Positions 51,679-60,761 of a stretch of DNA of 64,000 nucleotides are shown piece after piece. Source of the stretch: Bacteroidia bacterium (GTDB lineage: Bacteria > Bacteroidota > Bacteroidia > SXHM01); the NCBI GenBank assembly GCA_022072225.1, contig JAJVIC010000009.1, positions 1,230,482-1,294,481 on the forward strand. Direction: 5' to 3'. The notes under the pieces were generated by a model. It was not told the origin of the DNA. It saw only the letters and a list, made by a program, of their open reading frames with translations, and searched no databases. Position 1 is the first letter of the stretch; each line of letters begins with the position of its first letter. A program made the translations under genes and the position numbers.

Positions 51679-51686
51679 TAATTTCG
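51679..51686 (+). promoter_or_regulatory. -7 box for the gene at 51714
   Basis: TAATTTCG with TTG at 51659 (17-base spacer), 28 bases before the ATG. It is a near match to the Bacteroidota promoter. Confidence 0.4.
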
Positions 51687-51713
51687 TTTCGTAAAATCTA
51701 AAAAATATAACCT

Positions 51714-52466
51714 ATGAAAAAACTTATTTCTTTAGTTGCGGCAGTAATTATAGCTGCTGCAGCGTTTGCTCAAACAACCTACACAGCCAAAAAAGAATTT
51801 TCGCTTGCCTTTACAGGTAGTGACGGTACTAACGGCACCGCTGTGGTTTGGAATCCTGATAATCAAGTTTACTATGCTGCCATTGCCGGCAACGCTGAAT
51901 ACCCGCTTGAAACATTTGGCTCAGGCGGAAATATGAAATATGCTAATCGTACAGAGATTGATGTACGTGGGCTTTGGTACAATACAAAAAACAAAAAGTT
52001 GGAAGGTAACGGTGCCGGTGAGGTGGGGTATTTCAGCTATGATATGAACGCAAGTGGTGAGCCGCGCGATCCGAAGGTACTGGTGAGCGGACAAAATCAA
52101 CCCGATTTTCAAAGCGTTGGGGCTTTTGACGGTAAAAAGATTTACTTCTTTTTTGATGGCAAAATCAATTCTTACAGCACCAAAGGCAAAGCTGGAAAAT
52201 CATTAGCCTTGAAAAACTCGCCTGCCTCGGTTGATGTATTAAATACCACTACCGTAGTATTTACAGGCAGGAAAGGCGAGGAGTTTGGATTGCTTGATTA
52301 CGATGCAAAGCGCGTTTATTTATTTAATAAAAAAGGAGTGTATGCTGCAACAGTTAATCTTCCTTCTGGATCGGTTACGCATAACATGTTTCGTTTTGCT
52401 TTTGCCAACGGAAAAATTTGGTTGTATGATGTAGACAGCCGTTCGTGGACAGGGTATTCTTTTTAA
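51714..52466 (+). CDS. secreted beta-propeller-like protein of unknown function
   Basis: 250 residues. Signal peptide (ends AAFAQ). Mature part is beta-rich with repeated aromatic strands (GTAVVWNPDNQVYYAAIAGN, DVRGLWYNTKNKKLEGNGAG, VGAFDGKKIYFFFDGKINSY, FAFANGKIWLYDVDSRSWTG), in the manner of NHL/SMP-30-like propellers, but no family can be stated. Predicted periplasmic or surface. Ends with a strong terminator. Confidence 0.7.
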   Translation: MKKLISLVAAVIIAAAAFAQTTYTAKKEFSLAFTGSDGTNGTAVVWNPDNQVYYAAIAGNAEYPLETFGSGGNMKYANRTEIDVRGLWYNTKNKKLEGNGAGEVGYFSYDMNASGEPRDPKVLVSGQNQPDFQSVGAFDGKKIYFFFDGKINSYSTKGKAGKSLALKNSPASVDVLNTTTVVFTGRKGEEFGLLDYDAKRVYLFNKKGVYAATVNLPSGSVTHNMFRFAFANGKIWLYDVDSRSWTGYSF

Positions 52467-52489
52467 GAGTTTCTAATAACTCAATGCAT

Positions 52490-52519
52490 AAAAGTCCCGC
52501 TCCAGTGCGGGACTTTTTA
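52490..52519 (+). terminator. hairpin terminator
   Basis: 10-bp stem AAAGTCCCGC/GCGGGACTTT with a 6-base loop and T-run. It sits between the propeller-like gene (+) and the sulfotransferase gene (-). Confidence 0.85.
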
Positions 52520-54145
52520 TTTTTTCACAAAGCGTTGTAAGGTATAATTGTTGCCTTTTTGGAATTGTATAAGATACATTCCGGCTGAAAGGTGTGAGAT
52601 GTCAATTGAGTTTTGGTCATCAGCAACTGTTGAGGATAGGACAACTTGCCCGATAGCATTTACTAATTGATAGTCTCCGCTGAAATTAATTTGCAGTATG
52701 TTTTCGGCTGGATTTGGAAATAGTGTAATTGTGTTTTCTTCTGTAGCAATAATATCCGTAGTTATTTCACAGGCGTAATTAAGCGGATTGAGTTCAAGCG
52801 GAGAGCCCGGTGTCAGCTCGCGGCCTGAAAAAGCAGCGTAATCGGGCGCATAGTAGGTGCAGCGGAAAACATTATTGTTTCCCGGTGTTGTACCTTGGCT
52901 GATGGGGCCATTAAGTTGCACGGGGTTAATGTATTCCCACACAATATTTTGATCAGAGTCAAGTTCAAAGAATTTTCCTTTTGCGCCTTCGCAGATTAAG
53001 GTATTTCCATTTTCCAGACGTTGAGCGCCTGATATGTTGGACGAAAAAAAATCGGTGGGGTTTACTGCGGTGTATATCCATGAACTTGCTGCCGGTGCAT
53101 AAGCCTGGCCGGTAGAGATGGTATAAGTATTATCCTGCGCTATAGGTGGTTCAATAATTTCAACGGATGAGTAATTTCCCTGGGGACATCCAAGTCCGTT
53201 GTTGTAAATCATTATTTTGTTTTCATCAGGGAAACCTGCATTAATCCAATAAGCGTTATGAGGACCATAGAGCTTTTTTGTCCCGGGATTTCCTCTGTTG
53301 TAGGCCGCAGGATTTCCCCAGCGGTAAAGTAAATCACCGCCTTTTCCCGAGTTTCCTCCGTTGTGTGTGGCTGCCTCTGCTGTTGTTGTGCTGTGGTCAA
53401 TTATCCAGAGTTCATGAAAGTTGTGGCAGGTTAGCAGAATTTGGTCGAGCTGAGGATTGTAATGCACTGCATTTATATGGAGCCAGTCGGGGTTCATAGC
53501 AGTAGCTGAAAAATTAATGTCTATCAGTTCGGGATGGTCTGCCACTATTCCATAATTATTTTTGGAAGCATCGTATTCCTGAATCAGATGATCCCATGCA
53601 TGCCATTCCCAAACAATGTTCGCGGTGTTTGTTCCTGTGGGTTGTATTTCTAGTATTTTGTCGCTCCAGATACTTGCATTGGTTTCTGAAGGGTTGCGAC
53701 CTTCGGCAATAGCATCATCATCCGTAAAGGCTTCCCACGAAATAACCAAAATATTTCCGTTGGGCATAGGATATATATCGTGGTGTTGGCATTCGGTAGC
53801 AGAAGAAAGGGTGTAGGACCATGTAACATTTCCCTGCCAGTCTATTTTTTCAATTATGCCACCGCTTCCGCCATAATTAAGGATAGAATTGTTAGTGTTT
53901 CCGGTACGCAAAATGCTGCCATCTTCGAGCAGGTAAACCGAGAGTCCCGGGTGATAGGTACTTGGCCAGTGATGTATTCGTTTTCCGCATTTGTCAATTA
54001 AATAAGTGGTGTCCGAAGGCATGGGGGCAAACAGTATGTATCCATCGAGTTGGCCGGTTTGGCGAGTGAAGAGGCCAACGGTTTGTTGAGCATGAGAAGA
54101 AAATGAGACAAAAAAGAGGATTAGTAACTGAATATGGATTTTCAT
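52517..54145 (-). CDS. aryl-sulfate sulfotransferase-like protein with T9SS sorting domain
   Basis: 542 residues from ATG at 54145, giving signal peptide MKIHIQLLILFFVSFSSHAQ. The body is a beta-propeller of the arylsulfotransferase group: IDKCGKRIHHWPSTYHPG, SVYLLEDGSILRTGNTNN, IIEKIDWQGNVTWSYTLSSA, ECQHHDIYPMPNGNILVISW, with repeated His (HNAYW, HHDIY). The C-terminal T9SS type A domain (LFPNPAENILQINFSGDYQL, LSAGMYLIQFQKGNNYTLQR) directs secretion. Many Bacteroidota members are likely sugar- or ligand-binding rather than sulfotransferases; activity is not shown. Neighbour of namZ on the same strand. Confidence 0.85.
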   Translation of the reverse strand: MKIHIQLLILFFVSFSSHAQQTVGLFTRQTGQLDGYILFAPMPSDTTYLIDKCGKRIHHWPSTYHPGLSVYLLEDGSILRTGNTNNSILNYGGSGGIIEKIDWQGNVTWSYTLSSATECQHHDIYPMPNGNILVISWEAFTDDDAIAEGRNPSETNASIWSDKILEIQPTGTNTANIVWEWHAWDHLIQEYDASKNNYGIVADHPELIDINFSATAMNPDWLHINAVHYNPQLDQILLTCHNFHELWIIDHSTTTAEAATHNGGNSGKGGDLLYRWGNPAAYNRGNPGTKKLYGPHNAYWINAGFPDENKIMIYNNGLGCPQGNYSSVEIIEPPIAQDNTYTISTGQAYAPAASSWIYTAVNPTDFFSSNISGAQRLENGNTLICEGAKGKFFELDSDQNIVWEYINPVQLNGPISQGTTPGNNNVFRCTYYAPDYAAFSGRELTPGSPLELNPLNYACEITTDIIATEENTITLFPNPAENILQINFSGDYQLVNAIGQVVLSSTVADDQNSIDISHLSAGMYLIQFQKGNNYTLQRFVKK

Positions 54146-54182
54146 AATCCAACTGACTTGATAAGCAGGAGTTGGTTTAATG

Positions 54183-55388
54183 TTATTCAAAATCTTTATA
54201 CAGCAAATACTTTTTGCGTATGGCTTTAAAAGTTTTTAAGCCGGGCTGCCAGGTTTTTCGGATTTCGTCTTCAGTTTTTCCAGAAATGATTTGTTCTTTC
54301 AGACTCGAAGTGCCTGCAAGCTTATTGAAGTAGTCGTTGAAAAAATTCTTTTTGTCGTCAGTACTTTTGTAGGTTTCAATTAACCAGAAGAGGTAGAGTT
54401 TGCCAAGGTTCTTTACATAAATATCACCAAAGTCGGCAACATCAAAGCCCCGACAGACTTGGTCTTTGTAAGGCGGATTGGTTGCGCCTTTCATACTTTT
54501 TGGTGTAAAGGTGTAGCTTCCTTCTTTAAGTGCGGGATAGCCGAACGAAAGAAAAGGTTTGTCGGTACCGCGACCAACGCTTACAACAGTGCCTTCGAAA
54601 AAGCAGAGCGATGGGTACAGATAAACAGCAGTCATATTGGGCAGGTTGGGCGAGGGGCGTACGGGCAATAAATAAAAATCGCTGTGGGTATAGGCTTGCA
54701 GCGGAATAACGGTGAGATTGCATTTTACTCCGTTTTTGAGCCAGCCTTCGCCATTTACCATTTGTGCGTATTCGCCAATGGTCATACCATGCACTACTGG
54801 CACGGGATGCAAGCCTACAAAGGATGATAACTCTTTTTCGAGAATGGGGCCGTCAACATAGTAGCCATTGGGGTTGGGACGGTCGAGAATTATTACTGGA
54901 ATACTTTTTTCGGCACAGGCTTCCATCACGTAAGTCATGGTAGATATAAAGGTGTAGAAGCGGGCACCTACATCTTGTATGTCAAAGACAAGAATATCTA
55001 ATCCTTCAAGTTGTTCGGGTTTTGGTTTTTTGTTGTCTCCATAAAGTGAAATGATGGGGAGGCCTGTTTTAGAATCGGTGGTAGAGTTTACGGCTTCGCC
55101 ATCTGCAGCTTCGCCACGAAAACCGTGTTCGGGGCCAAAGACTTTTTTTACGTTTATGCCAAGCGATAGCAGCGTATCTACCAAATGTTTTTTGGCAATA
55201 ATGGAAGTTTGGTTGGCTACAATACCTATGTTTTTATTTTTCAGCAGCGGAAGGTATTTATCGGTTTGCGCGGCACCTGTTTTTATTTCTTTATCGGTTT
55301 TTACGGAATAATTAACACGCTCTAATTGTTGCGCGCAGGAGGTAAGAATGAAAGCAGATGTAACAAAAAGTAAAAAAAGATGCTTCAT
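54183..55388 (-). CDS. namZ: DUF1343 lipoprotein, NamZ-like exo-beta-N-acetylmuramidase
   Basis: 401 residues. Lipobox LTSCAQQ (Cys 18), then the DUF1343/GH171 fold: KNIGIVANQTSIIAKKHLVD, VFGPEHGFRGEAADGE, DIQDVGARFYTFISTMTYVM, IILDRPNPNGYYVDGPILEK, PSPNLPNMTAVYLYPSLCFF and EGTVVSVGRGTDKPF. B. subtilis NamZ of this family removes MurNAc from the non-reducing end of peptidoglycan fragments, so wall recycling is likely; assignment rests on family resemblance. The next gene starts 37 bases downstream on the same strand. Confidence 0.9.
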   Translation of the reverse strand: MKHLFLLFVTSAFILTSCAQQLERVNYSVKTDKEIKTGAAQTDKYLPLLKNKNIGIVANQTSIIAKKHLVDTLLSLGINVKKVFGPEHGFRGEAADGEAVNSTTDSKTGLPIISLYGDNKKPKPEQLEGLDILVFDIQDVGARFYTFISTMTYVMEACAEKSIPVIILDRPNPNGYYVDGPILEKELSSFVGLHPVPVVHGMTIGEYAQMVNGEGWLKNGVKCNLTVIPLQAYTHSDFYLLPVRPSPNLPNMTAVYLYPSLCFFEGTVVSVGRGTDKPFLSFGYPALKEGSYTFTPKSMKGATNPPYKDQVCRGFDVADFGDIYVKNLGKLYLFWLIETYKSTDDKKNFFNDYFNKLAGTSSLKEQIISGKTEDEIRKTWQPGLKTFKAIRKKYLLYKDFE

Positions 55389-55433
55389 AAAAATTGAATT
55401 TCTTTGCGACCTTTGCGTCTCTGCGGTTAATTA

Positions 55434-56672
55434 ATGAATACTGAATTCTTCATAGCATCGCGCATCATCCGCGCAAAAAAAGCTCCCGAAAGTAATACTA
55501 TTTCCGGTACGCGGCCCATCGTGCGCATTGCCGTTGCGGGTATCTCCATAGGGCTTGCGGTTATGATTGTAGCGGTAAGCATTGTAACCGGTTTTCAGAA
55601 AGAAATACGCGATAAGGTTTCGGGCTTTGGTGCCCATATTGTTGTTACCAATTATGATTCCAATACCTCGTATGAGCCCGAACCGGTGAGTAGGCAGCAA
55701 AGTTTTTATCCTTCTATTGATACCGCAAAAGGTATCCGTCACATTCAGGTTTTTGCAACGAAAGCCGGCATTATAAAAACCGATGATGAGATTGAGGGCG
55801 TGGTAGTAAAGGGAGTAGGAAGTGACTTTGACTGGAGTTTTTTTGAGAGGCATATTATTGAAGGTAAATCATTTCGAACGGGCGATAGTACAGCTTCAAA
55901 ATCAGCACTTATTTCGGAGCAAATTGCAAAAAAGCTGAAGCTGAGAGCGGGGGATAAGTTGTATATGTATTTTATTCAGGGAGAGGAGCAGAAGGCAAGG
56001 GTTTTCAGTATTTCAGGGATTTACAAAACGGGGCTGGAGGAGTTTGATAACCTTTATGTATTGGCTGACATTGCACACATTCAGAAACTGAACGACTGGG
56101 AGGAGGGTGAGGTAGGAGGCTTTGAGGTTTTTATTGATGATTTTGAGGAACTGGAAGAGATGGGAAATTTTGTTTATAACGCGGTTGGCCAGAATTTGAA
56201 TGCGCAAACGATAAAGGAAGTGAAGCCACAGATTTTTGACTGGCTGGGTTTAATGGATACAAACGTTGTTATTATTATTGTGTTAATGTTGTCGGTGGCT
56301 GGGTTTAATATGATTTCGGCTTTGCTGATTATGATTATAGAGCGGGTGCAGATGATTGGGATTTTGAAAGCACTTGGTATGAATAACGGAAGTATAAGGA
56401 GTGTTTTTATTTATAATTCGGTTTACCTGATAACTATGGGTATGGTGATTGGAAATGTGATTGGTATTGTTGTTTGTTTATTGCAGAAGTATTACGGGTT
56501 TGTAACGCTGTCCGAGGAGTCGTATTACGTTAAGGTTGTACCGGTAAATCTGGAGTTGATTCCGGTGGTTTTGTTAAATGCAGGTACGTTGGTAGTTTGT
56601 ACGCTGATGCTTGTCATTCCATCGTACCTTGTTTCGAGGGTTAGTCCGCTTAGGGCGGTAAGGTTTAATTGA
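55434..56672 (+). CDS. LolC/LolE-type ABC transporter permease (FtsX-like)
   Basis: 412 residues. MacB_PCD/FtsX layout: first membrane helix (IVRIAVAGISIGLAVMIVAV), a periplasmic domain of about 200 residues (GFGAHIVVTNYDSNTSYEPE to DDFEELEEMGNFVYNAVGQN), then three helices (VVIIIVLMLSVAGFNMISAL, SVYLITMGMVIGNVIGIVVC, VVLLNAGTLVVCTLMLVIPS) and the end SRVSPLRAVRFN. Probably a lipoprotein-release permease; no ATPase gene is adjacent. A Bacteroidota-type CTTTGCGTCTCTGCGGT stretch precedes it. Its 3' end overlaps cdaA by 8 bases, tail to tail. Confidence 0.9.
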   Translation: MNTEFFIASRIIRAKKAPESNTISGTRPIVRIAVAGISIGLAVMIVAVSIVTGFQKEIRDKVSGFGAHIVVTNYDSNTSYEPEPVSRQQSFYPSIDTAKGIRHIQVFATKAGIIKTDDEIEGVVVKGVGSDFDWSFFERHIIEGKSFRTGDSTASKSALISEQIAKKLKLRAGDKLYMYFIQGEEQKARVFSISGIYKTGLEEFDNLYVLADIAHIQKLNDWEEGEVGGFEVFIDDFEELEEMGNFVYNAVGQNLNAQTIKEVKPQIFDWLGLMDTNVVIIIVLMLSVAGFNMISALLIMIIERVQMIGILKALGMNNGSIRSVFIYNSVYLITMGMVIGNVIGIVVCLLQKYYGFVTLSEESYYVKVVPVNLELIPVVLLNAGTLVVCTLMLVIPSYLVSRVSPLRAVRFN

Positions 56673-57462
56673 ATTCTTTTTCCAGTGCAATGCGCAACTG
56701 TTCTGGCGAGACATTGGGAGTAAGTTCGCCTTCGATGGCATAGGCAATTTCGCCCGTTTGTTCTGAAACCACAATGGCAAAGGCATCGGAATGTTCGGTA
56801 ATACCAACGGCTGCGCGGTGACGCATACCGAGTGCGGCAGGGAAGTTTTCATTTTCGGTAACAGGCAGCACACAACGGGCAGCTGTAATCATATTGTTGT
56901 TTACAACAATGGCCCCGTCATGCAGCGGGCTGTTTTTGAAAAATATGCTTTCAATCAGACGTGGCGAAACGCGGGCATTGATGGGTTCACCGGTTGAGGT
57001 ATAGAAGCGGATGTCGGTATCTTTTGCAATGATGATGATGGCCCCTGTTTTTGTTTCACTCATGTTTTTGCAGGCTTTTACAATGGATGCTATATCAATT
57101 TTTCGTTGGGGTTTTGCGGGTCGGGTAAAGGAGAATATTTCGCGGGTAAGGTTTTTGTTTCCGAGAATTCCTTTTGTGCCAACCAGTAGCAGGAACCTTC
57201 GTATTTCCTGCTGAAATACTACAATAAGCGCAATAACTCCCACGCCAATAAATTGCCCGAGTATAGAACCGAGCAGTTGCATATTCAGGGCTTTTACAAA
57301 CAACCAGAGGAGGTAGAACGAAAGAATGCCCGCAAAAATATTGATAGCAACGGTACCACGCACAATGTGATAGAGCTGATAGAGCAGGAAGGATACAAGT
57401 AAAATATCCAAGGCATCTAACCAGCGGAAGGAGATGAAAAGATATGCTGCTATTTCAGGCAT
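56665..57462 (-). CDS. cdaA: diadenylate cyclase CdaA
   Basis: 265 residues. Three N-terminal membrane helices (to about residue 90) followed by the DAC/DisA_N domain: the DGA motif (PLHDGAIVVNNNMITAARCV) and the RHR motif (LGMRHRAAVGITEHSDAFAI). Makes cyclic di-AMP from two ATP, a second messenger for envelope and potassium balance. A partner CdaR is not in this window, as in most Bacteroidota. Overlaps the permease gene at the 3' ends. Confidence 0.95.
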   Translation of the reverse strand: MPEIAAYLFISFRWLDALDILLVSFLLYQLYHIVRGTVAINIFAGILSFYLLWLFVKALNMQLLGSILGQFIGVGVIALIVVFQQEIRRFLLLVGTKGILGNKNLTREIFSFTRPAKPQRKIDIASIVKACKNMSETKTGAIIIIAKDTDIRFYTSTGEPINARVSPRLIESIFFKNSPLHDGAIVVNNNMITAARCVLPVTENENFPAALGMRHRAAVGITEHSDAFAIVVSEQTGEIAYAIEGELTPNVSPEQLRIALEKEFN

Positions 57463-57510
57463 GTTGCAATATTAATCTTTTTAGAGAATTAAAATTCCCA
57501 ACTTTGTGAA

Positions 57511-58794
57511 ATGAAGAAATTGCTTTTGCTGTTTTTATCCTTTTCGCTTGTTTTATTTTCGTGCAAGAAGAAAGACGAGGTTTCGCCATACATACAGATT
57601 ACTTCGCCCAATGAATATTCCAATCACAATGTGCTGGATACTATTGCTGTAGTGGGTATGGTAAGTGACAATGAACAATTGGAATACATTAAGCTGTCGT
57701 TGCTGAACGAAAATAATATAACGGTAGCATCGGTTGTAACATTGTTTCCTGAAACGAATGAATATGAGCTAAACCGGGAGTTTATTATTGATAATATTTT
57801 GCTTGAAAGCGGTGAATATAATTTATTGGTAACAGCATCGGATGGTGAAAATGAAACACGCAGGTACATTGAAATTACACTGAACGAGGCTGTGAGAGAA
57901 CTGACAGGCATTCTGATTGCTGAAACACCTGCTGCTAATTCGGTAGAGTTAAGAAAGATAAAACCTGATTTGTCGGCAGAGCAGATTGCTTTTGCGGCCG
58001 GAGATTTCTCATCGGCTGCGGCAAGCAGTAAAAATCAGGTCTATTATATTGCGGGAAGTGAAACCGGCTCGCTGCGGGCATTTTCGATGCTGAACAATTC
58101 GGAATTGTGGAGTGTGCAGGCCAATCCGCTTGCGGGAGCGCCTTATTTCAGTGATATTACTGAAGATGACGGATTGCTTTACGTTTCGTTTTTTGACGGA
58201 ATGCTAAAAGTATTTGATAAAAGCGGAACAGTTAAACAGCAGATTGATGTGAGTGGTTATAATTGTTTGAAAATTTATAAACAAGGCAACCTGATTTTTT
58301 CGGAACAGCAACAGATTGGGGCATCGAGCCGCAGGCTGGTTTTGTATGACGCGCTTAGTGCAGAAGAGGTTCAGTATGTTCCTCTTGATATGGAAGCGGT
58401 TGCTTTTTGCAAGCGAAACGATGATAATGTTTTTGTTTTTGGCAACAGCGGAAACCAAGGCTACATGAAAAATTACGTTATCAGCGACAATGGCTTTTGG
58501 GAGCCGCATCCGCTGGAAACAGGTAACGTATTGTCAGCCGTACGGATTGATGATAATACTTTTCTGATAGGGCAAGAGGGAACGGTTTATAAATACACTT
58601 ATAATCCCAATAGTTTAGTTACGTATTTGCCTTCTGTTACGGCTTCGTTTATTAGCTACGAATTACTCAGCAACCGTGTTGTAATTGCAGATGTTAATGC
58701 AGTTGAAATTTATAACTACAATAATGGAGTTTTGGTTGGTACTGTTTCGGCAGCTTCAGCAATAAAAAGTTTAAGTTTGCTCTACAATAAATAA
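57511..58794 (+). CDS. lipoprotein with Ig-like and propeller-like regions, unknown function
   Basis: 427 residues. Lipobox LVLFSCKKK (Cys 18). Residues about 25-125 look like an Ig-like domain (SPYIQITSPNEYSNHNVLDT, GEYNLLVTASDGENETRRYI). The remainder (about 135-427) is a set of beta repeats (VYYIAGSETGSLRAFSMLNN, LLYVSFFDGMLKVFDKSGTV, VFVFGNSGNQGYMKNYVISD, TFLIGQEGTVYKYTYNPNSL) like a PQQ/WD-type propeller. I recognise no named family. First of three tightly packed genes. Confidence 0.75.
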   Translation: MKKLLLLFLSFSLVLFSCKKKDEVSPYIQITSPNEYSNHNVLDTIAVVGMVSDNEQLEYIKLSLLNENNITVASVVTLFPETNEYELNREFIIDNILLESGEYNLLVTASDGENETRRYIEITLNEAVRELTGILIAETPAANSVELRKIKPDLSAEQIAFAAGDFSSAAASSKNQVYYIAGSETGSLRAFSMLNNSELWSVQANPLAGAPYFSDITEDDGLLYVSFFDGMLKVFDKSGTVKQQIDVSGYNCLKIYKQGNLIFSEQQQIGASSRRLVLYDALSAEEVQYVPLDMEAVAFCKRNDDNVFVFGNSGNQGYMKNYVISDNGFWEPHPLETGNVLSAVRIDDNTFLIGQEGTVYKYTYNPNSLVTYLPSVTASFISYELLSNRVVIADVNAVEIYNYNNGVLVGTVSAASAIKSLSLLYNK

Positions 58795-58796
58795 AT

Positions 58797-59174
58797 ATGA
58801 AATATTACCTGATTGTTTTTTCGCTCATGGCTCTTGTTGCGTTGTCATGCAAAAAAGAGTGTAACACACCATCAGATTTCAGGGATGTGTTTGTTGGTCA
58901 GTATCAATGTCACGAAACCCGCAGTTGTTACGGATTTTGCGGTTCATGTTTTTGGGAAAGAGATACAGTAATAGTTGTTAGTTATGGAAATACTGATTCT
59001 ACTATTTCGGTACTGGGGCGGGAGGTGTGGCTTGATTCGGCAGGAAGTTACTCGGCATATCATTATGGCTTAAATTTCAGGAACGACAGTATATTTTCAA
59101 CTTTTATGAATGGCGGGCTGGGTTGCGGGCAGTATGAAACGTATGTTGGTGTAAAAATTTCTGATATACCGTAA
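58797..59174 (+). CDS. small Cys-rich lipoprotein of unknown function
   Basis: 125 residues. Lipobox VALSCKKEC (Cys 18). Cys-rich mature part: CNTPSDFRDVFVGQYQCHET, then SCYGFCGSCFWERD, and GLGCGQYETY, about seven Cys in all. The start overlaps nothing but is 2 bases after the previous stop. Domain unknown; beta-rich, perhaps a small beta-sandwich that binds a ligand. Confidence 0.68.
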   Translation: MKYYLIVFSLMALVALSCKKECNTPSDFRDVFVGQYQCHETRSCYGFCGSCFWERDTVIVVSYGNTDSTISVLGREVWLDSAGSYSAYHYGLNFRNDSIFSTFMNGGLGCGQYETYVGVKISDIP

Positions 59175-59178
59175 AGTT

Positions 59179-60732
59179 ATGTCTGTTTTGAAGAGTAGGG
59201 ATTTAGTTCTTTATTCATTTTTTCTTGCTTTGGTTTTTCTTTTTTACCGTGGGTATACCTTTAATTCATGGGACCAGGCCGAGTGTTTGCCACAGGTTTA
59301 TCAATTGCTTGATTCATCGCTTTACGCTACTGATTTTTTTATGCAGGAATATCAGACAGTCTTTACGGTTCGCTTTTATTTTGTATATTTTATTTACGGG
59401 TTATCCTGCATTTTTTCAGTGCCGGCAGTTTGTTTTGTACTTACGGTTGTTTCTCTTTTTCTGAGTATTTTTTATCTGATAAAAATAACACAACACTTTA
59501 CGGATAGTTTATTGGCTCTGCTTCTGTCACCGCTGTTTGCCTTTTTTGTCTTCTTTAATTTTACAGTAGGCGGTAATCAGATACAAAGCAACTCTATGAT
59601 ACCCGGCACGCTGGCGGCTGTGTTTGCCATTGCGGCTATTCATTTCTGTCTCGAACAAAAATATAATCTGTCTTTTTTGCTCCTCGGACTGGGAACCTTG
59701 TTCCAGCCTTTGGTTACGTTGCAGGTGTTTCTAATTCTTGTGCCCGTTATGTTTTTGCGGATAAAATATATCGGCTTAACTAAAATAGCTATTGCTATTG
59801 GAGTATATCTTTTTTCTGCTGCACCAATGTTGCTGCCTGTGCTGTATCGTCAGTTTTTTTTTCATGCCGATTATGACAGTGAGTTGTATTATCAGGTTTT
59901 ATACCGCTTTCGTAATCACCTGCATTATCTTCCATCGCTGTTTCCCGTAGGTCATTACGTGAAACTTTTTGTACTTGTAATAGCTGCGCTCGCAGCCATA
60001 CGCTTTACCGAAATACGTAACAAAAAGGTGTTGTACTTTTTTTCGGCCGTTATTATTTCAGGTATGTTGGTTTATTGGATTCTGCTGGAAAAGGCCGGTG
60101 TTCCGGCAATAGGAAAGTTGCAATGGTTTAAGACCACTGTTTGGCTGAACGCTATGGCATGTATTGCTCTTGCTGTGTTTATTGGTAACCTGCTTGAGCC
60201 CTATTTAAAAATTGCCTGGAAGAAGATTTTATTTCCTGTGAGCGCAGTAGGGAGTTTAGCGTTGTTTATTGTGTTGTACAACTCAAAATACATTCCTGTT
60301 GAAAAACTACAAACCCGATATCAAATAGGCAACTACAAAAAATCAGATTTAACCCTGCTGCATGAGTGGATGGAACATAATCTGCCGAAAGATGCCGTAA
60401 TACTGTGCAGCCCGGAAAACACATCACTTAGTTGCGAAGCAAAACGCAGTCAGGCGGTACAATATCAGGCTATTATTCACGAGCCATTTTACATGTTGCC
60501 CTGGTACAAACGTTTTGAGGAAATATACGGTGTAAACATAGAAGCAATGAATACTACTCAAGATATGCGAAAGCTTGCCGATGGGCTTTACCAAACACTT
60601 AATTTTAAAGGTAATACCTATAAAATTGATTACCGTATTGATAATAAAACAACCTGTACCTATGTTTCGGAATTGGGAAAAACCTTTTACCAAAGCGGAG
60701 ATTGGGTGCTTACAGAGTATTTGCCCGAATAA
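59179..60732 (+). CDS. polytopic membrane protein, possible GT-C-type/DUF6798-like
   Basis: 517 residues with about 10-11 membrane helices in the first 380 residues, then a soluble C-terminal domain of about 130 residues (LLHEWMEHNLPKDAVILCSP to GDWVLTEYLPE). First loop carries TFNSWDQAECLPQVYQLLDS with an acidic pair like the catalytic site of GT-C glycosyltransferases; a later loop has ELYYQVLYRFRNHLHYLPSL, which recalls DUF6798 proteins. Function is not known. It follows two lipoproteins by 4 bases, so it may act with them at the envelope. Confidence 0.65.
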   Translation: MSVLKSRDLVLYSFFLALVFLFYRGYTFNSWDQAECLPQVYQLLDSSLYATDFFMQEYQTVFTVRFYFVYFIYGLSCIFSVPAVCFVLTVVSLFLSIFYLIKITQHFTDSLLALLLSPLFAFFVFFNFTVGGNQIQSNSMIPGTLAAVFAIAAIHFCLEQKYNLSFLLLGLGTLFQPLVTLQVFLILVPVMFLRIKYIGLTKIAIAIGVYLFSAAPMLLPVLYRQFFFHADYDSELYYQVLYRFRNHLHYLPSLFPVGHYVKLFVLVIAALAAIRFTEIRNKKVLYFFSAVIISGMLVYWILLEKAGVPAIGKLQWFKTTVWLNAMACIALAVFIGNLLEPYLKIAWKKILFPVSAVGSLALFIVLYNSKYIPVEKLQTRYQIGNYKKSDLTLLHEWMEHNLPKDAVILCSPENTSLSCEAKRSQAVQYQAIIHEPFYMLPWYKRFEEIYGVNIEAMNTTQDMRKLADGLYQTLNFKGNTYKIDYRIDNKTTCTYVSELGKTFYQSGDWVLTEYLPE

Positions 60733-60761
60733 TTTTTATCCTAAAACAATAAATTGTCACG

